NCBI GenBank assembly: GCA_021802745.1 | Contig: JAJZRK010000214.1 | Span: forward strand, 1 to 5,480 | Reading direction: 5' to 3' | Source: a bacterium | GTDB lineage: Bacteria; Gemmatimonadota; Gemmatimonadetes; Gemmatimonadales; Gemmatimonadaceae | Length of the DNA stretch: 5,480 nt | Shown: in pieces, positions 1 through 5,459 of the stretch | How positions within the stretch are numbered: the stretch's first letter is position 1 | Layout: each line of letters starts with the position of its first letter | The notes under the pieces: model-generated | Seen by the model: only the letters and a program-made list of their open reading frames with translations | Told to the model about the DNA's origin: nothing | Database searches by the model: none | Program-made: the position numbers and the translations under genes

Positions 1-23
1 GGCGCCGCATCCGTCGCGGCGCC
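1..23 (-). terminator. Possible hairpin downstream of the serine hydrolase gene
   Basis: A perfect 8-bp inverted repeat (ggcgccgc at 1-8, gcggcgcc at 16-23) with a 7-nt loop lies 9 bp beyond the serine hydrolase stop. It is placed like a terminator, but any U-tract would lie outside the window, and GC-rich palindromes arise easily in such DNA. Confidence 0.3.
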
Positions 24-24
24 C

Positions 25-74
25 TCTGTTGTCTATCGGTTGTTTTTCTGTTGTTTCTCTGTTCTCTCTCTGCT
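25..74. repeat. Low-complexity pyrimidine tract at the serine hydrolase 3' end
   Basis: The plus strand is almost purely T, C and G, with the hexamer tctgtt at 25-30, 47-52 and 58-63 and runs of tctctctc. It covers the stop codon (33-35) and the last 13 codons of the gene. Base composition is far more AT-rich than the neighbouring sequence. Confidence 0.6.
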
Positions 75-1670
75 GAACGTCAAATCCCACACTCTCCCCG
101 CGCTCAGGTGCATTGCGTTCACCACGCCGCGCTTGTCGCGGGTGAACCAGACGGTGCCGTAGGCGCCGCCCTCGAAGGCATCCACGTACGCCGGGATGAG
201 CGTGAACTGCGTGCCGGGGCGCAGCTCCATGACGAGCGCCCCTTTCTCCACCCGCGCGGTCCAGGTGGCGTCCATCTCCGGTTGGTGCCACTGGCCGGTG
301 AACGCCTGGAGCTGCGTCTCCGAGGCGAGCCAGCGTCCCGGCGCCTCGTACGTCCACGACAACGTGTCACCATCCGGCGCGAAGATGCGCGCGCCGGTCG
401 GCGTGCCATCGGCGGCCGTGGCGAAGCGCACCCTCGACGCGGCGCCCATCACGAAGTCACCGTCGCGCAGGGCGCGGAGCGGCGCGCCGCCGCGCACGCG
501 CAGCTGGCCGCGCTCGATGAACAGCTCGGAGACATCGTGCGTGCGACTGTCGCGGTAGATGCCGGTGAGGCGCGTCAGGCGGCTCGCGTCGGCTGTCGTC
601 GTGTCGAACACGGGGTTTGGCGCCAGGTCGGGGATCAGCGCATCGGCGAGCTGGTGCACGTACGTGCCAGCGGGAGCGCCGGCGGCGTTGCACATCACGG
701 CAATGGACAGCCCGGCATTGGGGTAGCGGGCGAGGAAGGTGCTGTAGCCGGCCGTGCTGCCGCTGTGCTGCCACTCGGTGGTGCCGCGGTACGTGCCGTT
801 GATCATCCCCATGGCGTACGGGATCTGCCGACCGCTGGTGAGCGTCGCCCGGCTGAGGAGCGAGTCGCTGACCGCGTCAAAGACGCGATTGTTCAGCGCG
901 TCGTTCCACTTCAGCCAGTCGCCGACCGTCGTCAGCAGGCCGCCCGGGCCGTGCACGTTCTCGAACGGCATGTCGAGATGCCAGCCGTCGGCGCGGCGCG
1001 CGTACGCCTGCGCGCGGCGCGGCACGAGCGCGGTGAAGTCGTCGCGCCAGCGCGTGTCGGTCATCCCCGCCGGCTTGAAGACGCGCTCGTCGCTGAACCG
1101 CGTGAACGGCATGCCGCTCACGCGCTCGACGATCGTCGGCAGCAGGGCGAAGCCGGAGTTGGTGTACGAGTAGTAGTCGCCAACCGGATAGTTGAGCGCC
1201 TTCTGCCGGACGATGATCTCGAGGAGGTCGGTCTGCGTCGTCACCCGCGTGCCGCGCGGATACCCCTGGTCGGCCACGAGATTGCTCCACTCGCGCAGGC
1301 CGCTGGTGTGCGACAGGAGGTGGCGGATGGTGATGGTACGCCCGTACTCGGGGAGTTCGGGAATGTACTTGCGCACGTCATCGTCGAGCCGAATCTTGCC
1401 CTCGCCGACGAGCAGGAGCACCGCCGTGGCGGTGAACTGCTTGGCCACCGAACCACTCTCGAGGATGGTCAGCGGCGTGATGGGCGTGCCGGTCTCGAGG
1501 TCGGCCATGCCGTAGCCCCGCGCGAAGATCGGCGTGCCGGTGCGCGACACCCCGACCGCGCACCCGGGCGTGTGCGTGCTGTTCCACGGGGCGAAGATCC
1601 GGTCCGCCGTGGCGGAGAGGTCCTGCGCGCCGAGCGCGACAGGGAGGGCGAGGAGGAGGAGTCGCTTCAT
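33..1670 (-). CDS. Secreted serine hydrolase, beta-lactamase / S12 peptidase-like fold
   Basis: A 545-residue protein. Seen: the three hallmark motifs of the penicillin-recognising serine hydrolase fold are in order and correctly spaced. They are SxxK (S74-V-A-K77, nucleophile and general base), YxN (Y169-T-N171) and HxG (H302-S-G304, in place of KTG). The N-terminus MKRLLLLALPVALGAQ is a short signal peptide, so the enzyme is probably periplasmic or exported. After the catalytic domain (about 20-345) come two beta-rich modules starting near L367-TGIYR and F457-TGQW, like the lipocalin-like C-terminal domains of D-aminopeptidase-type members. The ATG at 1670 is preferred over an in-frame GTG at 1730 because it puts the signal peptide at the N-terminus; no clear Shine-Dalgarno precedes either. 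Known: the family includes class C beta-lactamases, DD-peptidases, D-amino-acid peptidases and esterases, and sequence alone does not separate them. HxG rather than KTG argues against a classical beta-lactamase. The last 13 residues are low complexity (see finding). Fold confident, substrate unknown. Confidence 0.9.
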   Translation of the reverse strand: MKRLLLLALPVALGAQDLSATADRIFAPWNSTHTPGCAVGVSRTGTPIFARGYGMADLETGTPITPLTILESGSVAKQFTATAVLLLVGEGKIRLDDDVRKYIPELPEYGRTITIRHLLSHTSGLREWSNLVADQGYPRGTRVTTQTDLLEIIVRQKALNYPVGDYYSYTNSGFALLPTIVERVSGMPFTRFSDERVFKPAGMTDTRWRDDFTALVPRRAQAYARRADGWHLDMPFENVHGPGGLLTTVGDWLKWNDALNNRVFDAVSDSLLSRATLTSGRQIPYAMGMINGTYRGTTEWQHSGSTAGYSTFLARYPNAGLSIAVMCNAAGAPAGTYVHQLADALIPDLAPNPVFDTTTADASRLTRLTGIYRDSRTHDVSELFIERGQLRVRGGAPLRALRDGDFVMGAASRVRFATAADGTPTGARIFAPDGDTLSWTYEAPGRWLASETQLQAFTGQWHQPEMDATWTARVEKGALVMELRPGTQFTLIPAYVDAFEGGAYGTVWFTRDKRGVVNAMHLSAGRVWDLTFSRERTEKQQKNNR

Positions 1671-1757
1671 GGCCGGGATGGCTGGAGTGTGAAGACGCAC
1701 GCAGCGGCGGGACAAACGCCTGACCGACACGACCGGGACTGCACGACGTTGGCGCCG

Positions 1758-2123
1758 CTAGAGGCGTGCGGGATTCAGGACGGTGCGCTCGCCGCCCGCG
1801 TTGCCGGTGTTGAGCGTGCCGGCGGGTTCGAAGAGGAGCAGCGACACCTCCTCCTCCGCGACGGGGCGATGCTCCACGCCGCGCGGGACGATGAGGAACT
1901 CGCCCGGATGCACCAGCACCGACCCTTCCCGAAACTGCAGCTCGAGCACGCCCGCGACCACGAGGAACAGCTCGTCCTCATGCTCGTGATGGTGCCAGAT
2001 GAACGAGCCCTTCAGTTTCGCCAGCTTGACCTGCTGTCCGTTGAGCTCGCCCACAATGCGCGGGCTCCAGTACTCGCTGAACTGTGCGAACTTGTCGGCG
2101 AGGGCGACCTTGTTCGGGATCAT
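1758..2123 (-). CDS. Small single-domain cupin protein
   Basis: A 121-residue protein consisting of one cupin barrel. Seen: cupin motif 1 is W43-H44-H45-H46-E47-H48-E49-D50-E51-L-F-L-V-V-A-G58, which supplies H44, H46 and E51 as likely metal ligands. Motif 2 is G74-E-F-L-I-V-P80-R-G82-V-E-H85, which supplies the last histidine. The intact ligand set suggests a metal-binding protein. There is no signal peptide or membrane segment, so it is probably cytosolic. The ATG at 2123 is chosen because the open frame upstream runs antiparallel-free into the 3' end of the large-subunit gene and encodes only arginine/proline-rich shadow sequence. The leader before this ATG is pyrimidine-rich with no Shine-Dalgarno match. 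It starts 34 bp after the Mo-enzyme large-subunit stop, so co-transcription is likely. Known: small cupins of this type are often annotated as mannose-6-phosphate isomerase-like or uncharacterised, and their roles range from dioxygenase to ligand sensor. No specific substrate can be assigned. Confidence 0.9.
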   Translation of the reverse strand: MIPNKVALADKFAQFSEYWSPRIVGELNGQQVKLAKLKGSFIWHHHEHEDELFLVVAGVLELQFREGSVLVHPGEFLIVPRGVEHRPVAEEEVSLLLFEPAGTLNTGNAGGERTVLNPARL

Positions 2124-2157
2124 CGGAGGAGGGGAAGTAGGGTCATGCCGAGCGTGG

Positions 2158-4449
2158 TCAGCTGCCGGCGAGCGCGCCGAGCACGCGCCACGGGGTGAGC
2201 GGGAGCGAACAGACCTCGACGCCGAGCGCGTCGGCCACCGCGGCGGCGATGGCCGGCGCCGTGGGAATGATGGGCGGCTCGGCGATGCCGCGCGCGCCCA
2301 CATGATTGGCGGCGGGATCGGCCCCGGCGAGGAAGCTCGCGTCAATGACGGGAATGTCGGCCATGGTTGGCACCTTGTAGTCGTGCAGGTTGGCATTGAG
2401 CGTCATGCCAGTCGCGCGGTCAATGTGCCGCTCCTCGAACAGGGCGTACCCAATGCCCTGGATGATGCCGCCGTGCAGTTGGCTCTCGGCGAGCGCCGGG
2501 TTGATGATGCGCCCGGCGTCGTGCACCGCGACGAGCCGCAGCACCTTCACCACCCCCGTGTCGGGGTCCACTGCAACCTCCGCGAATTGTGCGCCGACCG
2601 TCACGACCGCGAGCTCGGGGTTGGGCCCTCGCGAGCCATGCCCGACGATCTGCACGTTGCCAAGCCGGCGGCAGATCTCAGAGAACGGCAGAGGCGCGGC
2701 AGAATCCGGCAGAACCTGCGAGTCGCGCGTGGTCAACCGTTCGACGGGGACGTCGAGCATCTGCGCCGCCGCATCGAGCAGGTGTTGGCGGGCCTCTTCG
2801 GCCGCCATGCGCACGGCGGGGCCGACGCTAGGCGTAGTCATGGAGCCCCACGAGTTGCCGGTGTAGGGCAGGCGCTCGGTGTCTCCGATGACGGCGCGCA
2901 CGGTGTCGAGACGGGCGCCGAGCGCCTCGGCGGCGATCTGCGCGAGGATGGTGCGCGAGCCGGTGCCGAGGTCCTGCGTGCCGGCGAGCACGTCCACCGA
3001 CCCGTCGCTGTTGATGCGGACGTTGGCATAGGACGGCGGGCCGCCGCCGGTGGGCCAGGTCTGGGCGGCGACTCCGCGGCCGCGCTTGGCGCGGCCGATG
3101 CGAGATGGGAGAGGTGAGAACGGAGATGACCAGCCGAAGCGCTTCATCCCTTCGGCGTAGCACTCATCCAAACGATTGCCGCTGAACTCGCGGTTGGTGC
3201 GCTCGTCGCGGGTGGCGAGGTTCTTCAGCCGGAAGGCGACGGAGTCCATGTGCAGGGCGCGCGCCATGGCGTTCATCGCGCCTTCGAGCGCGAACGCTCC
3301 CTCCACGTAGCCGGGGCCGCGGAACGCCTGCATGCCGCCGGCATTGATGTAGACCATCGTTTCCGACGTGCGGACGTTCGGGCAGGCGTACAACTCGTGG
3401 AAGATCTGCGCGGGGCCGCCCTCCCAGCCGGCGATGCCGAGTGGAATGAGGGCCTCGAGCACGAGCGCCGTGAGCGTACCGTCACTCCGGGCGGCGATGG
3501 TGACCTTCTGCACCGTCGCCGGCCGGTTGCCGGTGTCGGTCTGTTCGCCGCGGCGGTCGTTGATGCAGCGCACCGGGGCGCCGAGGGCGCGTGCGAAGAG
3601 CGCGGCGGTGTAGGTGTGCGCGCCGGCGCCGTTCTTGGCGCCGAAGCCGCCCCCCATGTAGTCCTTGATCACGCGCACCTTCGTCTGCGGCACGTCGAGC
3701 GCCTTGGCGACGTCGCTGCGCACGCGAAAGATGCCCTGCGTGGATTCCCACACCGTGAGATGGTCGCCGTTCCACTCGCAGGCGGCGCCGTGCGGTTCGA
3801 GGGCCGAGTGCAAGGCGACCGGAGTGCGATACTCGCGCGTGATCGTGAGGTCGGCCGCGGCGAGGCCGCCGGCGACGTCGCCGCGTTCGACGATGTCGGG
3901 TTCGGTGGTGTTGCCGGCGCTGCGCACGAGAGGGGCGTCGGGGGCGATGGCGTCGTCTACCGTGACGGCGTGCGGGGCCGGGGTGATGACGACGGAGGCG
4001 GCAAGGGCGCGCGCGGCGCGCTCGGCGTCGAGCAGCGAGTCGGCGCAGACCGCGGCGAGCGGCTGGCCGGCATATGACACGTCGCGTCGGAAGAGACGGG
4101 TCGCCGCGGGGGCGTCGCCGGGCCCCATGACGCCGCGCACGCCGGGCATGGCGCGCGCCGCATCGAGATCAATGGCGGCGAGCGTCCCCTTGGCGATGGG
4201 CGAGCGCACGATGACGGCGTACAGCATCCCGGGGCGGACGATGTCGGCCGTGTAGTGCGCGCGACCCGTCACCTTCTCGCGCGCATCGACGCGCAGGGGG
4301 CTGGTGCTGACGATCGTGAGCGGGGTGTCGGCCGTCCACGGCGCCGGTTCGAACGCCGGCAGCTCGACGATTCGCGTCTCAGTGCGCCCTTCCACCTCGA
4401 CGGTCGTCTGCACAAAGCGCGCGCGCTTGCCGTGGTCGTTCGCGCTCAC
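2158..4449 (-). CDS. Molybdopterin-binding large subunit, xanthine dehydrogenase/aldehyde oxidase family
   Basis: A 763-residue catalytic subunit of a molybdenum hydroxylase, expected to bind the Mo-pterin cofactor and hydroxylate an aldehyde or N-heterocycle using water. Seen: an a/b-hammerhead domain starts near P51-LRVDAREKVTGRAHYTADI and runs to about 165. Mo-pterin motifs follow: M265-GGGFGAKN, Q374-AFRGPGY (R377 aligns with the conserved active-site-region Arg), T491-QDLGTGSRT and Q657-LHGGIIQGIG. G718-ARGIAEPP contains E724, the expected catalytic glutamate. The length suits a stand-alone large subunit. Start: the GTG at 4449 overlaps the small-subunit stop (GTGA) and has GGAG 7 nt upstream; the open frame extends to 5019 only as a shadow of the small subunit and repeat array. 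No Tat signal is visible, so it is probably cytosolic. Residues about 441-456 are an atypical linker of low-complexity DNA (see finding). The closest resemblance I recognise is to PaoC/YagR-type aldehyde oxidoreductases, but the substrate is not determinable. Confidence 0.93.
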   Translation of the reverse strand: MSANDHGKRARFVQTTVEVEGRTETRIVELPAFEPAPWTADTPLTIVSTSPLRVDAREKVTGRAHYTADIVRPGMLYAVIVRSPIAKGTLAAIDLDAARAMPGVRGVMGPGDAPAATRLFRRDVSYAGQPLAAVCADSLLDAERAARALAASVVITPAPHAVTVDDAIAPDAPLVRSAGNTTEPDIVERGDVAGGLAAADLTITREYRTPVALHSALEPHGAACEWNGDHLTVWESTQGIFRVRSDVAKALDVPQTKVRVIKDYMGGGFGAKNGAGAHTYTAALFARALGAPVRCINDRRGEQTDTGNRPATVQKVTIAARSDGTLTALVLEALIPLGIAGWEGGPAQIFHELYACPNVRTSETMVYINAGGMQAFRGPGYVEGAFALEGAMNAMARALHMDSVAFRLKNLATRDERTNREFSGNRLDECYAEGMKRFGWSSPFSPLPSRIGRAKRGRGVAAQTWPTGGGPPSYANVRINSDGSVDVLAGTQDLGTGSRTILAQIAAEALGARLDTVRAVIGDTERLPYTGNSWGSMTTPSVGPAVRMAAEEARQHLLDAAAQMLDVPVERLTTRDSQVLPDSAAPLPFSEICRRLGNVQIVGHGSRGPNPELAVVTVGAQFAEVAVDPDTGVVKVLRLVAVHDAGRIINPALAESQLHGGIIQGIGYALFEERHIDRATGMTLNANLHDYKVPTMADIPVIDASFLAGADPAANHVGARGIAEPPIIPTAPAIAAAVADALGVEVCSLPLTPWRVLGALAGS
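3077..3129. other. Atypical linker segment inside the large-subunit gene
   Basis: A perfect 9-bp inverted repeat with a 3-nt loop (3077-3085 with 3089-3097: cggccgcgc / gcgcggccg) adjoins a purine-rich stretch (3097-3129) built of gaga/gatg words, such as gagatggga and ggagatga. In the protein this is about residues 441-458, SSPFSPLPSRIGRAKRGR, read with TCA, TCT, CCT and CCA codons that are otherwise uncommon in this gene. The reading frame is intact. Confidence 0.5.
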
Positions 4450-4910
4450 GGGGTGGCTCCGGGGGCATCGGCAACGGCGCGAATGGCGGCGATGATCTTG
4501 GGGTATGTGCCGCACCGGCAGAGGTTGCCGCTCATTGCGGCGCGGATCTCGTCGTCGGTGGGGTGCGGGTTCCTGTCGAGCAGGGCCTGCGCGGCCAGCA
4601 GCTGGCCCGGCGTGCAGAAGCCGCACTGGGCGGCGTCGTGGGTGATGAAGGCCTGCTGCAATGGGTGGAGCGCGCCGTCGCGGGCGAGCCCCTCGACCGT
4701 CTCGACCCGGGCGTTGTCGCAGGCCGCGGTGAGCGTGAGGCAGGCGTAGACCAGGGCGCCGTCGAGGCGCACGGTGCAGGCGCCGCATTCGCCGTGGTCG
4801 CAGCTGAGCTTGGGGCCGGTGAGCGCGAGCTGGTCGCGCAAGGCGGCGAGCAGGGTGGGAGCGCGCGCAGGATCCACCTCGCGCGGGGAGCCGTTCACGG
4901 TGAGGTGCAT
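4446..4910 (-). CDS. [2Fe-2S] iron-sulfur small subunit of the molybdenum hydroxylase
   Basis: A 154-residue electron-transfer subunit carrying two [2Fe-2S] clusters that pass electrons away from the Mo centre. Seen: the N-terminal plant-ferredoxin-like domain has C37-x4-C42-x2-C45-x11-C57. The C-terminal helical domain has C96-x2-C99 (QCGFCTPG) and C131-x-C133 (NLCRCGTY), all eight ligands intact. The size is typical for stand-alone small subunits (PaoA, CoxS and IorA types are about 150-230 residues). No Tat leader precedes the first domain, unlike exported PaoA-type subunits, so a cytosolic enzyme is likely. The ATG at 4910 is the only sensible start because an in-frame TAG lies 7 nt upstream (4917-4919). 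Only a weak AGAG precedes it. It is the first gene of the minus-strand cluster, and its stop overlaps the large-subunit start by 4 bp, implying translational coupling. A decanucleotide repeat array begins 10 bp upstream. No FAD-subunit gene adjoins it. Confidence 0.95.
   Translation of the reverse strand: MHLTVNGSPREVDPARAPTLLAALRDQLALTGPKLSCDHGECGACTVRLDGALVYACLTLTAACDNARVETVEGLARDGALHPLQQAFITHDAAQCGFCTPGQLLAAQALLDRNPHPTDDEIRAAMSGNLCRCGTYPKIIAAIRAVADAPGATP
4457..4460 (-). promoter_or_regulatory. Ribosome binding site for the large-subunit GTG start
   Basis: On the minus strand GGAG lies 7 nt before the GTG at 4449, inside the last codons of the small-subunit gene. Together with the GTGA stop/start overlap it fixes the start of the large subunit. 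Confidence 0.7.
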
Positions 4911-4920
4911 GGGGCTCTAA

Positions 4921-5050
4921 GAGGACGGCAGAGGACGGCAGAGGACGGCAGAGGACGGCAGAGGACGGCAGAGGACGGCAGAGGACGGCAGAGGACGGCA
5001 GAGTAAGACAGAGTACCACCGAGTGCCGCCGAGTGCCACCGAGTACGCCA
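4921..5050. repeat. 10-bp tandem repeat array in the divergent intergenic region
   Basis: Eight perfect head-to-tail copies of gaggacggca occupy 4921-5000. Five degenerate units keep the exact 10-bp register to 5050: gagtaagaca, gagtaccacc, gagtgccgcc, gagtgccacc, gagtacgcca. The first three bases (gag) are kept in all 13 units, and the drift is confined to the ferredoxin-proximal side. The array fills most of the 216 bp between the small-subunit start (4910) and the ferredoxin start (5127), and begins 10 bp from the former. It has no spacers of unique sequence, so it is a minisatellite-type tandem repeat rather than a CRISPR. Its function is unknown. Confidence 0.97.
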
Positions 5051-5060
5051 CCGGCTACTG

Positions 5061-5089
5061 TTGAGCCCTCTCGGTGCGGCGCTTATCTT
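5061..5089 (+). promoter_or_regulatory. Sigma70-like promoter of the ferredoxin gene
   Basis: A TTGAGC -35 hexamer (5061-5066) and a TATCTT -10 hexamer (5084-5089) are separated by an optimal 17 bp. The region is distinctly AT-richer than its surroundings. Transcription would start near 5096, giving a leader of about 30 nt that contains the AGGAG site. The -35 box lies 11 bp beyond the end of the decanucleotide array. This is a prediction from consensus only. Confidence 0.6.
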
Positions 5090-5116
5090 TTCCTTGTTGG
5101 CGCGTTATTCCACCCC

Positions 5117-5121
5117 AGGAG
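5117..5121 (+). promoter_or_regulatory. Ribosome binding site of the ferredoxin gene
   Basis: AGGAG lies 5 nt upstream of the ATG at 5127. It is the clearest Shine-Dalgarno in the window and selects this start over the upstream TTG at 5061. Confidence 0.8.
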
Positions 5122-5126
5122 CACCC

Positions 5127-5390
5127 ATGCCGTACGTGATCACCGAAGCCTGCATCGGCACCAAGGACAAGGCCTGCGTTGATGTCTGCCCCGTGGACTG
5201 CATCTACGAGGGGCCGGACCAGCTCTATATTCACCCCGATGAGTGCATTGACTGCGGCGCCTGCGAACCGGAGTGTCCGGTGACGGCGATCTTCCCCGAG
5301 GAAGACGTGCCGGCGAACCTGAAGGAGTACATCGCCAAGAACAAGGACGTCTTCACGGGGCCGAATCCGCCGGGGAAGCCGACGAGGTAG
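5127..5390 (+). CDS. 7Fe ferredoxin ([3Fe-4S][4Fe-4S])
   Basis: An 87-residue soluble low-potential electron carrier. Seen: cysteines at 9, 17, 21, 25, 40, 43, 46 and 50 reproduce, shifted by one, the Azotobacter FdI pattern (8, 16, 20, 24, 39, 42, 45, 49). By that alignment C9, C17 and C50 bind a [3Fe-4S] cluster, while C21, C40, C43 and C46 bind a [4Fe-4S] cluster. C25 matches the FdI free cysteine. The first cluster lacks a CxxCxxC motif: residue 12 is Thr in C9-IGTKDKA-C17, which argues against an 8Fe protein. CIGTKDKAC and PEEDVP strongly resemble the short Thermus 7Fe ferredoxin, and the length fits that short type rather than the roughly 107-residue FdI type. The ATG at 5127 has AGGAG 5 nt upstream; the open frame extends to 5061 but those codons overlap the promoter. 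It is a single-gene unit with its own promoter and terminator, divergent from the Mo-enzyme genes. Its partner proteins are unknown. Confidence 0.95.
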   Translation: MPYVITEACIGTKDKACVDVCPVDCIYEGPDQLYIHPDECIDCGACEPECPVTAIFPEEDVPANLKEYIAKNKDVFTGPNPPGKPTR

Positions 5391-5418
5391 ACGGTAGACG
5401 GTAGACGGTGGACGGTAG
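5384..5418. repeat. 7-bp tandem repeat overlapping the ferredoxin stop codon
   Basis: Four units follow the stop: acggtag (5391), acggtag (5398), acggtgg (5405) and acggtag (5412). They are preceded by the related gaggtag (5384-5390), whose last three bases are the ferredoxin TAG stop. The array therefore starts exactly at the end of the coding sequence. The segment 5398-5418 is the left arm of an inverted repeat with 5460-5480. Confidence 0.9.
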
Positions 5419-5424
5419 AAGAGA

Positions 5425-5454
5425 AGCCCGGCGGAACGTCCGCCGGGCTCGTTT
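5425..5454 (+). terminator. Rho-independent-type terminator after the ferredoxin gene
   Basis: A perfect 11-bp stem (5425-5435 with 5439-5449: agcccggcgga / tccgccgggct) closes a 3-nt loop (acg). It is followed by cgttt, so the hairpin is very stable but the U-tract is short. An A-rich stretch precedes the stem, so on the minus strand the hairpin is followed by tctcttc and could also act on converging transcription. It lies 34 bp after the ferredoxin stop. Confidence 0.8.
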
Positions 5455-5459
5455 ACTGG

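Larger units (their letters stand above)
4911..5126. other. Divergent intergenic region between Mo-enzyme genes and ferredoxin
   Basis: The region holds the decanucleotide array (4921-5050) and the ferredoxin promoter and RBS. On the minus strand I could not find a convincing -35/-10 pair for the Mo-enzyme genes. Their promoter must lie inside or beyond the array, overlapping the ferredoxin promoter region, or be of a type I do not recognise. Confidence 0.6.

Noticed and set aside
1671..1757. Separate promoter for the serine hydrolase on the minus strand
   Set aside because: A TTGTCC word is present, but no acceptable -10 box follows at 16-18 bp, so I cannot support a promoter; the 87-bp gap leaves the question open.
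51..2198. 715-codon plus-strand open frame across the serine hydrolase and cupin genes
   Set aside because: It is antisense to two genes with clear catalytic motifs; its translation is Arg/Ala/Gly/Val/His-rich with no recognisable domain, as expected of shadow frames in high-GC DNA.
2124..2396. Upstream extension of the cupin to a 212-residue protein
   Set aside because: The extra 91 residues overlap the conserved C-terminus of the large subunit in another frame and are low-complexity Pro/Arg/Ser; the cupin domain is complete from the ATG at 2123.
1999..3117. 372-codon plus-strand open frame antisense to the large subunit
   Set aside because: No domain or motif is visible and the composition is typical of an antisense shadow; the minus strand carries the conserved Mo-pterin motifs.
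4450..5019. N-terminal extension of the large subunit through the small-subunit gene and into the repeats
   Set aside because: The frame stays open only because of GC bias and a stop-free repeat; the extension would be Arg/Pro/His-rich and overlaps a real gene. The GTG at 4449 with GGAG is the proper start.
4921..5050. CRISPR array
   Set aside because: Units are 10 bp and directly abutting with no unique spacers, and there are no cas genes.
5061..5126. Earlier TTG start for the ferredoxin
   Set aside because: The extension overlaps the predicted promoter, has no ribosome binding site, and homologues begin at MPYVI-type N-termini.
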